Origin: Coriobacteriia bacterium
Lineage (GTDB): Bacteria > Actinomycetota > Coriobacteriia > Coriobacteriales > UBA8131
Assembly: GCA_009781535.1 (NCBI GenBank)
Contig: WQXX01000083.1
Span: forward strand, 1-5,342
Direction: 5' to 3'
Length of the DNA stretch: 5,342 nucleotides
Position 1 is the stretch's first letter, and every line of letters starts with the position of its first letter. This document shows, one piece after another, positions 1-4,254 of this stretch. The translations under genes were made by a program, and so were the position numbers. The notes below the pieces were generated by a model that was not told the origin of the DNA, ran no database searches, and saw only the letters and a program-made list of their open reading frames with translations.

Positions 1-222
1 AATCGCAAAGGTATAGTCGGCCTCAAATGTCACTTTGTCCAAAAACTGCCGCACCATTCTTGGCGGCGCCAGTCTGTAGACTGGAAAGACGATACCTATC
101 GTATCGTCTGAATAGTGCGTCTCCGGCGAATTGATGACCTGCGGGATAGCTACCAGATTCCCGCCGATGCGTTTCGCGATAGCCAAGGAATTTCCAGTTG
201 AGGTAAAGAAGAAAACAGTCAT
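1..222 (-). CDS. EFR1-like flavodoxin/ferredoxin protein, N-terminal part (cut by left window edge)
   Basis: Seen: an open frame of 74 codons runs from ATG at 222 to the left edge without a stop. The protein starts MTVFFFTSTGNSLAIAKRIG, a flavodoxin-fold first strand followed by an FMN-phosphate loop (TSTGNS, residues 7-12) and helix 1. A second core strand and aromatic turn follow (GIVFPVYRLAPPRMV, residues 43-57). Known: this pattern is typical of EFR1-family proteins, which join an N-terminal flavodoxin domain to a C-terminal 2[4Fe-4S] ferredoxin domain and act as cytoplasmic electron carriers in anaerobes. The C-terminal half and its cysteines lie outside the window, so a plain flavodoxin is possible. 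Start choice: GAGGG at 229-233 lies 6 nt upstream. A longer open frame at 23-298 on the same strand is a shadow. The coding sequence holds two adjacent perfect hairpins (69-109). Confidence 0.82.
   Translation of the reverse strand, partial: MTVFFFTSTGNSLAIAKRIGGNLVAIPQVINSPETHYSDDTIGIVFPVYRLAPPRMVRQFLDKVTFEADYTFAI
69..109. repeat. Two adjacent perfect inverted repeats inside the flavodoxin gene
   Basis: CCAGTC (69-74) pairs with GACTGG (79-84) around a 4-nt loop. Two bases later AGACGATAC (87-95) pairs with GTATCGTCT (101-109) around a 5-nt loop. Both are perfect and lie in the codons for residues 38-52 of the flavodoxin domain. A 9-bp arm with a short loop is only mildly unexpected in a window of this size; having two side by side is more notable. 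Confidence 0.8.
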
Positions 223-298
223 GGGATTCCCTCTTTTCGGTTGTATCTGCCCAAAGCCAGCCAAATATCAAGTCTGACGTATTAGCCAGTTTGTCCAT

Positions 299-489
299 CT
301 GTCTATATAGTCAGCATACCACTTAGTAATTCCTAAGGCATTTAAGAATCCAACTGAGTTATTGCTTCGTTTTTGTTAATGCATGGTTTCTGCACCGTGC
401 GGCTGGGAGGGTTCAGCGCATCGACGATCGATAGCTTCATCTGGGACAATGCTGTCTGATCTGAACAGTTCCGATGCGTGGTGTTATAC
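299..489. other. Intergenic stretch with no supported gene
   Basis: The stretch lies between the small protein gene and the flavodoxin gene, both on the minus strand. I see the candidate palindrome at 322-337 and nothing else convincing. A 26-codon plus-strand frame (379-459) has no ribosome binding site. In the frame of the small gene, stops at 490-492 and 484-486 are followed by about 30 open minus-strand codons with no start or recognisable motif. No GC-rich stem followed by a U-run was found on the minus strand, so no intrinsic terminator can be assigned. Confidence 0.6.
304..337 (-). promoter_or_regulatory. Possible promoter and operator of the flavodoxin gene
   Basis: On the minus strand TATATA (309-304) could be a -10 box. 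About 17 nt upstream lies a perfect palindrome, CTTAG (322-326), a 6-nt spacer, CTAAG (333-337), which would cover the -35 position; the -35 hexamer itself is poor. This is the layout of a regulator-dependent promoter. MarR, HxlR or TetR-type regulators use short palindromes of this sort, but nothing here identifies the binding protein. It would give a leader of roughly 75 nt. Confidence 0.3.
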
Positions 490-792
490 CTACTCTACTG
501 TGCCGTATTTGTAGCCCCAGCCATGGCCGCTGAGGGATGAGTTGATCTGGTCGCAGAGGGCCTGGCGATGGTATACGCCCGGCGGCAACAGGTTGACGAT
601 CTCAAGCAGGTCGGGGATAAGGTCGGAGTTTTCTGCCAATATCAGGACATCAAGCCGCGAAACGGTTTTTCGGTCACGGTACAGGGTATTGACGAGTGTC
701 TGCAAGACGCCGTATTCCGTTGATGTTTCCATCCCTTGCTTGTGTGTCTTTGCTGCTTCCAGTCCTTGCTTGTGTGTTTTTGCTGCTTTCAT
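490..792 (-). CDS. Small protein of unknown function with a tandem decapeptide N-terminus
   Basis: A 100-residue hydrophilic protein with no signal peptide or membrane segment, and no function I can name. Residues 2-21 are two copies of a ten-residue unit (KAAKTHKQGL, EAAKTHKQGM). From residue 21 the sequence is a compact, probably helical domain: VLQTLVNTLYRDRKTVSRLD, then a leucine-rich segment (LIPDLLEIVNLLPPG), ending SGHGWGYKYGTVE with aromatic and glycine residues. That ending reminds me of short hypothetical proteins in Coriobacteriia (memory only). The start is uncertain: ATG at 792 has only a weak purine stretch upstream (GAGAT directly before it), and ATG at 732 (Met21) directly follows AAGGG with no spacing. 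If Met21 is the start, the decapeptide repeats would be untranslated. A perfect TATAAT at 831-836 supports transcription starting near 824, so either start fits. Confidence 0.65.
   Translation of the reverse strand: MKAAKTHKQGLEAAKTHKQGMETSTEYGVLQTLVNTLYRDRKTVSRLDVLILAENSDLIPDLLEIVNLLPPGVYHRQALCDQINSSLSGHGWGYKYGTVE
731..790 (-). repeat. Two tandem 30-bp units coding the decapeptide repeat
   Basis: The units at 731-760 and 761-790 match at 26 of 30 positions and are in frame, giving the two KTHKQG-containing decapeptides at the start of the small protein. The unit length is a multiple of three, so copy number could change without a frameshift. Confidence 0.92.
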
Positions 793-825
793 ATCTCGTG
801 CTTTCTGATTATGGATACTATTTTA

Positions 826-838
826 AGTATATTATACT
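826..838 (-). promoter_or_regulatory. Promoter of the small protein gene with a palindrome over the -10 box
   Basis: On the minus strand a perfect TATAAT (836-831) lies about 40 nt upstream of the ATG at 792; the -35 region is AT-rich without a good match. The -10 box sits inside a perfect palindrome: AGTATA (826-831), one central T, TATACT (833-838). The surroundings (about 820-880) are almost wholly A/T. The palindrome could be an operator or a chance product of AT-rich sequence. Confidence 0.5.
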
Positions 839-906
839 GATATATATTGCTAATATAATAACTTACTAGTTTATATGTCCTCTCCCCGATTATCTGATCT
901 GCAACA

Positions 907-1845
907 CTAATCCAGGGTGAGGGACACGCAGCGGATACCACCTCCGCCTTTTGAAAGTTCGGTGGTATTGAGCTGAATGACTTTTAAGCCGTGGCGTTCA
1001 ATCTCGCGTACCAACCGAGGTACACGATCTGAGATGATGACCGTGCTGCCGGTCGAAACCAAATTGCAGGCAAAACCTTCGACCGCCTCATCGTATGCCA
1101 CGATGATCTTCCCTACTGGCAGACGTTCGATCCTCTCGCGGGACTGTTCATCAAAAGCCTGCGGACACCAAGCGATAAGGTCATCGCGGAGAACGCCTAT
1201 TGCCAGGTCGATATCATAGAAGCGGCTTTCCGGCCAGCCGCTTGCGCTGTTCAGACGCGGCTGCCCAGTGCCATCAAGCTCAGGTAACGCATGGAGTTGC
1301 ACCAGTTCCAAACCCAGGACATCAGCGGCATAGGACTGGGCAGCCGCGTCGCTGCGATACCCGCAGCCAGCCAATAGGTACGGCCCGCAGCGCAAGGCGT
1401 CGCCCTGACCGCTGAATCTGAGGGGGCTCGATACGGAGCTGCCGTTCCCGCAGGACAAGGCATCGCCCTGATCGCTGAATCTGAGGGAACTTGGTTCGAG
1501 CCTATCAAGTCCACCGTTGTCAGGAACACGCAGAACCGTTTTTCCCAGCTGTGCTAAAAGCTCCGTCGCGTACTCCTCTTCGGCCTTCCGGGCACCTGGA
1601 AGGCAAGCCAGAACAAAGGTAGAGCCTCGGCACAGACCCCAGTTTGCCGTATAGACGCCATCCTGACAACCCTGCGGAGGCGGAACCTTTATGACGTTGA
1701 TGCCAGCGCGCATAAACGTGGCGCGGATTGCAGCGTGCTCAATCCGCGCCGCCTCAACGTCGATAGCAGCACCGTAATAGGGGTTTATCGGCGCGTCAGC
1801 AGCGAAATACTCCGCGCCACTCATCAGGATGGTCTTGTTCAACAT
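907..1845 (-). CDS. DDAH/arginine deiminase-superfamily amidinotransferase-like protein with altered active site
   Basis: A 312-residue cytoplasmic protein. The guanidino-group-modifying superfamily (dimethylargininase, arginine deiminase, amidinotransferase) is shown by MSGAEYF (8-14), QDGVYTANWG (61-70), the QGDAL strand (residues 147-151), FYDIDLAIGVL (209-219) and the C-terminal GGGGIRC with the presumed nucleophile Cys306. Known: relatives attack guanidino carbon with this Cys, helped by a His in FYHxD and an acidic residue in FEGGD/FEGQGD. Here the His position is Asp211 and the Glu position is Ser145, so catalysis may be lost or different; alternatively this is normal for a subfamily I do not know. 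The motif segment is duplicated in tandem (residues 121-135 and 142-156), and residues about 191-207 look like a second insertion, explaining the length above the usual 260-290. No good Shine-Dalgarno precedes ATG 1845; Met8 is an alternative start with no better signal. The gene lies 134 nt behind the ABC permease on the same strand and may share its transcript. Confidence 0.82.
   Translation of the reverse strand: MLNKTILMSGAEYFAADAPINPYYGAAIDVEAARIEHAAIRATFMRAGINVIKVPPPQGCQDGVYTANWGLCRGSTFVLACLPGARKAEEEYATELLAQLGKTVLRVPDNGGLDRLEPSSLRFSDQGDALSCGNGSSVSSPLRFSGQGDALRCGPYLLAGCGYRSDAAAQSYAADVLGLELVQLHALPELDGTGQPRLNSASGWPESRFYDIDLAIGVLRDDLIAWCPQAFDEQSRERIERLPVGKIIVAYDEAVEGFACNLVSTGSTVIISDRVPRLVREIERHGLKVIQLNTTELSKGGGGIRCVSLTLD
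1254..1350. repeat. 16-bp perfect inverted repeat, arms 65 nt apart
   Basis: GACGCGGCTGCCCAGT at 1254-1269 is the exact reverse complement of 1335-1350. Both arms are coding: the protein's DAAAQ (166-170) and TGQPR (193-197). The TGQPR arm lies within a stretch that looks inserted compared with the short linker usual before the FYHxD motif, which suggests a reverse-complement copy of the nearby segment. Confidence 0.9.
1378..1491 (-). repeat. In-frame tandem duplication (63-bp period) across an active-site motif
   Basis: Bases 1384-1428 and 1447-1491 match at 39 of 45 positions with a 63-bp offset, i.e. 21 codons. The protein shows LRFSDQGDALSCG (121-133) followed by LRFSGQGDALRCG (142-154). 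The second copy continues into the expected PYLLAGCGYRSD, so it is probably the one in the normal fold position; the first would be the extra copy. The 18 bases between the matched cores show no similarity. Confidence 0.9.
1718..1752. repeat. 11-bp perfect inverted repeat with 9-nt loop in coding sequence
   Basis: GGCGCGGATTG (1720-1730) is the exact reverse complement of CAATCCGCGCC (1740-1750). One G-U and one G-C pair extend the stem to 1718 and 1752. It lies in the codons for residues 32-43 (AARIEHAAIRAT) of the amidinotransferase-like protein. Confidence 0.88.
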
Positions 1846-1979
1846 ATATGAAAGTGTAGCAGACAGACCGTAGTTCTCACCTGTGAAGATGGGGGTTCGA
1901 AGCGGTAAAAGGTTTCTTTATGAGCTTCTTGCTATTTCTGGCTGCACCTTGCAATAACCTAACTGCGTCCTGCTTTTAC

Positions 1980-3104
1980 CTACCGCGTCTTACGACGGTG
2001 GAAGCTAATGGTAGCCAGCGCGAAGAAGACCACGATGAAGCCCCAGAGCACGGCGATGTTCAAGCCAGTCTCCGCCAGCCCCGCACCTCTCAACATGATG
2101 TCACGCAGCGCCTCGGCGCCGTATGAAATGGGGAAGCACTTGCTCAGCACCTGCATCCACATCGGGGCATTCCCCAGATCAAAGATGCCAGAGAGCAGCA
2201 CCTGCGGGATCACAAGCAGTAGCATGAACTGGATAACCTGGAAAGGCGTCTTAGCAACCGCGCTGACCACCAGCCCAAGCGTTAGGGACACAAGGGCCAT
2301 CGAGAACGCCACAAGCACGACTAAAGCCAGGGAGCCTTCATTGGGAAACCCTATGAGGAACACGCACGCAGCCAGAACGATCGTCGCCTGGATGATGGTG
2401 ACCACGCCAAAGCCCAGACAAAACCCGCTGACCAACTGGGCAGGCTTGATCGGCGTGACCAGCAGACGTTCCATCGTGCCGCCGGTGCGCTCAGTAACCA
2501 AAGACATGCCGCTGGTGATGAATACGAATATGAAGATGAAGATCCCGATAAAGACCGGTCCAAAGAAGTCAAAGGTCCCCCAGTTGTCATTGCCGTGTAG
2601 ATAGGTGACGTCGATGTCTGAGACCAGAGGCTGCACGTCAATCACAATATCATCGAGGAAGGGAAGCTTATCCTTGAGGTCGCTGAGCTTTTTTTCTATG
2701 TCTGCCTGGATCTGCTCGCGTTGGGCAGCGCCTGCCGCCTTGACCGCCGCTGATACCGTCGAAACCACCGACCCAGTCTTGGAGGGATCGGATCCCTCAA
2801 CTTGGATGGTTAGCACGCCGTTTTTCAAGGTCAGAACCGCGTCGACCTTGCCGTCCCGCAAAAGCTCGAGCGCCACAGCGGAATCGGAGTATTCCACACA
2901 GACGGCATCCTCGTCGACGAGAGCCTCGCGGAGCTCTCTCGGCAGATTGACAAGTGCAAGGCTTGGATGGTAGGTTCCCGCATTGAGTAGAACGCTGAAA
3001 AGCCAGAGTATGAGGACAGGGCCTACGATGAACATGACGATCGTGCGCTTGTCATGAGCGAACTGCTGGAGGATACGACGGGCGAGAGCAAGTATGTTAC
3101 GCAT
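1980..3104 (-). CDS. ABC-2 type exporter, membrane subunit
   Basis: A 374-residue integral membrane protein that would form the export channel with the ATPase encoded just upstream. The layout is that of the ABC-2 family with a large outer domain: one membrane helix at 21-41, a soluble extracytoplasmic domain (about 42-178, with a helical KxxDIEKKLSDLKDKL-like stretch near 125-147), then five helices at roughly 180-200, 226-252, 258-283, 289-309 and 347-367. The cytoplasmic loop TERTGGTMERLLVTPI (204-219) and the segment SGIFDLGNAPMWMQ (305-318) are family hallmarks; the related proteins I know include YbhS/YbhR and DrrB-like exporters. Start: ATG 3104 has AAGGAGG at 3111-3117, 6 nt upstream, and overlaps the ATPase stop by 8 nt, indicating translational coupling. 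The frame is open back to 3332, but that extension lies wholly inside the ATPase gene. The substrate cannot be told; drugs, lipids or peptides are possible. Confidence 0.92.
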   Translation of the reverse strand: MRNILALARRILQQFAHDKRTIVMFIVGPVLILWLFSVLLNAGTYHPSLALVNLPRELREALVDEDAVCVEYSDSAVALELLRDGKVDAVLTLKNGVLTIQVEGSDPSKTGSVVSTVSAAVKAAGAAQREQIQADIEKKLSDLKDKLPFLDDIVIDVQPLVSDIDVTYLHGNDNWGTFDFFGPVFIGIFIFIFVFITSGMSLVTERTGGTMERLLVTPIKPAQLVSGFCLGFGVVTIIQATIVLAACVFLIGFPNEGSLALVVLVAFSMALVSLTLGLVVSAVAKTPFQVIQFMLLLVIPQVLLSGIFDLGNAPMWMQVLSKCFPISYGAEALRDIMLRGAGLAETGLNIAVLWGFIVVFFALATISFHRRKTR

Positions 3105-3876
3105 GAGCAGCCTCCTTTCCTTCTGCGGCTTTGTCAAAGGCAAGGAAGGCGTCCTCGAGAGTAGCTGTCGCTGTCTGAGCCATAAGCTCCTCAGAGCTGC
3201 CTTGAGCGATAATGCGTCCGTCCTGCACCATGATGATCGTGTCGCAACACGCCGCCTCGTCCATGACATGGGTAGTGATAAGCAGGGCAGAACCATTCTC
3301 GGCAAGCGAGCGGAAGGTCTTCCATAACTCAAGCCGATGTTTGGGATCCAGACCGATCGTCGGCTCGTCGAGTATCAGAAGCCGAGGGCTGTGGAGAAGG
3401 GCGATCGCAAGTGACAGGCGGCGCTTCATACCGCCGGAAAACGCGTTGACTACCTTGCGCCCCTCGTCGGCAAGACGCACCTGCTCAAGCACATGTGGGA
3501 TGGCCTCGTCGAGCTCGCGGCGGCTCATGCCGTACAGCGAACCAAAGAAGCGCAGGTTCTCGTTTGCGGTAAGGTCGTTGTACAAGGCTTCGCTCTGAGG
3601 CATGAAGCCCATCCCAACACGGGCTGCCTTCAGCGGGGCGCGCTCGTCTAACACCGTCACAGTCCCACTCGTAGGAGCGTAGGTGCCAACAATCATGTTT
3701 ACGATGGTGGTCTTACCACAGCCGCTCGGGCCAAGAAGACCGGTGATTTGCCCTGCAGGCAGGCTCAGGTCGATACCTTTAAGGACTTCCTGCTTGCCAA
3801 ATCTCTTATGGACTTGCTCGATGTGAGCAAGCACTGGCGCTACTGGTGTTTCTGATGAATCACAGGTTTTTGTCAA
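3097..3876 (-). CDS. ABC exporter ATP-binding subunit
   Basis: A 259-residue cytoplasmic ATPase (numbering from TTG 3876) that powers the permease encoded downstream. It has a full set of motifs: Walker A GPSGCGKTT (49-57), Q-loop Gln94 (GFMPQS), signature FSGGMKRR (146-153, Met where Gln is usual), Walker B LLILDEP with Glu171, D-loop IGLDP, and H-loop His203 (TTHVMDEA). The tail TLEDAFLAF (239-247) matches the DrrA/YbhF-like drug and lipid exporter ATPases. Start: TTG 3876 has GGAGGAG 6 nt upstream (3883-3889). ATG 3891 is in frame but its own second and third codons form that Shine-Dalgarno and nothing precedes it; GTG 3921 falls upstream of the predicted transcript start near 3915. ATG 3891 remains the main alternative (264 residues). 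The stop overlaps the permease start by 8 nt. Confidence 0.93.
   Translation of the reverse strand: MTKTCDSSETPVAPVLAHIEQVHKRFGKQEVLKGIDLSLPAGQITGLLGPSGCGKTTIVNMIVGTYAPTSGTVTVLDERAPLKAARVGMGFMPQSEALYNDLTANENLRFFGSLYGMSRRELDEAIPHVLEQVRLADEGRKVVNAFSGGMKRRLSLAIALLHSPRLLILDEPTIGLDPKHRLELWKTFRSLAENGSALLITTHVMDEAACCDTIIMVQDGRIIAQGSSEELMAQTATATLEDAFLAFDKAAEGKEAAHA
3111..3117 (-). promoter_or_regulatory. Strong ribosome binding site deciding the permease start
   Basis: AAGGAGG on the minus strand, inside the end of the ATPase gene, 6 nt before ATG 3104. It fixes the permease start and rules out the longer frame to 3332. Confidence 0.88.
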
Positions 3877-3882
3877 CACAAG

Positions 3883-3889
3883 CTCCTCC
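3883..3889 (-). promoter_or_regulatory. Ribosome binding site favouring the TTG start of the ATPase
   Basis: GGAGGAG on the minus strand with a 6-nt gap to TTG 3876. The same bases would be codons if translation began at ATG 3891, which has no Shine-Dalgarno of its own. Confidence 0.7.
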
Positions 3890-3921
3890 ATCTGTATTAA
3901 GCAATAGAAGCACACAGGCAC

Positions 3922-3950
3922 ATGATAAACCGTAGGAGGGTCTGGTTCAA
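3922..3950 (-). promoter_or_regulatory. Sigma-70-type promoter of the ABC operon
   Basis: On the minus strand TTGAAC (3950-3945) and TATCAT (3927-3922) are separated by exactly 17 nt. Transcription would start near 3915, giving a leader of about 39 nt to the TTG start. It diverges from the riboflavin promoter, with the two -35 boxes about 40 nt apart. Confidence 0.7.
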
Positions 3951-3970
3951 CTATCTACAGAACTATCTAC
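3949..3970. repeat. Tandem 12-bp-period repeat next to the ABC promoter
   Basis: AACTATCTAC occurs at 3949-3958 and again at 3961-3970, one helical turn plus about 1.5 bp apart, touching the -35 box of the ABC promoter. A 6-bp inverted pair, CCGTAG (3930-3935) and CTACGG (3967-3972), spans the same promoter. The layout suggests a regulator binding site for the ABC operon, the riboflavin promoter or both; the regulator is not in the window. Confidence 0.55.
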
Positions 3971-3987
3971 GGATCAATAACCGGCAC

Positions 3988-4015
3988 TTTACAGAAAATC
4001 GGGAATGACTATAAT
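3988..4015 (+). promoter_or_regulatory. Sigma-70-type promoter of the riboflavin transcript
   Basis: TTTACA (3988-3993), a 16-nt spacer and a perfect TATAAT (4010-4015). The expected start near 4022 is the first paired base of the FMN riboswitch, so the transcript begins at the aptamer's closing stem. Confidence 0.85.
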
Positions 4016-4021
4016 TTATAA

Positions 4022-4130
4022 GGTCTTCAGGGCAGGGTGTAAATCCCTACCGGTGGTCACAGCCCACGAACCGCAAGGTTGATTCGGTGAGAATCCGAAG
4101 CCGACAGTAAAGTCTGGATGGAAGAAGATC
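4022..4130 (+). promoter_or_regulatory. FMN riboswitch aptamer (RFN element)
   Basis: The conserved blocks of the RFN element appear in order: TCTTCAGGGCAGGGTG (4024-4039), ACCGGTGG (4049-4056), GCCCACGA (4062-4069), GATTCGGTGA (4081-4090), ATCCGAAGCCGACAG (4093-4107), GTCTGGATG (4112-4120) and GAAGAAGAT (4121-4129). The closing stem P1 pairs GGTCTTC (4022-4028) with GAAGATC (4124-4130) with one G-U. The variable arm is very short (ACCGCAAGGT). Known: this RNA binds FMN and lowers expression of riboflavin synthesis or transport genes. It precedes ribD, which fits. Confidence 0.97.
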
Positions 4131-4146
4131 CGCAACTGCATGGCAC

Positions 4147-4243
4147 GTAGAGGGAAATACCCGATAACTACAAAGCCGCAGGACGCCACATCCCTCCATC
4201 ATCAAAACTCTGAATACTGTTGGACTATTGCTGTTATCAGGAG
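4147..4243 (+). promoter_or_regulatory. Candidate translational expression platform of the FMN riboswitch
   Basis: Between the aptamer and ribD there is no GC stem followed by a U-run, so no intrinsic terminator. GATAAC (4163-4168) is complementary to GTTATC (4233-4238), and past one mismatch CC (4160-4161) can pair with GG (4240-4241) of the Shine-Dalgarno AGGAG (4239-4243). The same left strand can instead fold locally: GTAG (4147-4150) with CTAC (4168-4171) and GGG (4152-4154) with CCC (4160-4162). The two folds exclude each other, as expected for a switch on translation start. How FMN binding chooses between them is not evident. Confidence 0.45.
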
Positions 4244-4254
4244 CTTTACGGTAC

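Noticed and set aside
23..298. Open minus-strand frame of 91 codons at the left edge
   Set aside because: It overlaps the flavodoxin gene in another frame, has no family motifs, and the frame starting at 222 gives a clear flavodoxin N-terminus with a Shine-Dalgarno.
379..459. Short plus-strand frame of 26 codons in the 299-489 gap
   Set aside because: No ribosome binding site, no recognisable motif, and short enough to be chance.
1904..1980. GGTAAAAG / CTTTTACC inverted pair in the gap before the amidinotransferase-like gene
   Set aside because: 8-bp arms 61 nt apart are expected several times by chance in this window; no terminator or operator logic fits.
2008..2604. Long plus-strand open frame opposite the permease
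   Set aside because: It is antisense to a clear membrane protein gene; its Ser/Thr/Pro/Lys/Met-rich composition is typical of a reverse-frame shadow.
2782..2798. 17-nt palindrome GAGGGATC-G-GATCCCTC, and the 12-nt palindrome at 2910-2921, in the permease gene
   Set aside because: Lengths near chance expectation in GC-rich coding DNA, with loops too short for an RNA hairpin tip; kept only as possible additional members of the coding-palindrome trend.
3105..3332. Upstream extension of the permease frame (76 extra codons)
   Set aside because: It lies wholly inside the ATPase gene, codes no membrane segment, and the strong AAGGAGG sets the start at 3104.
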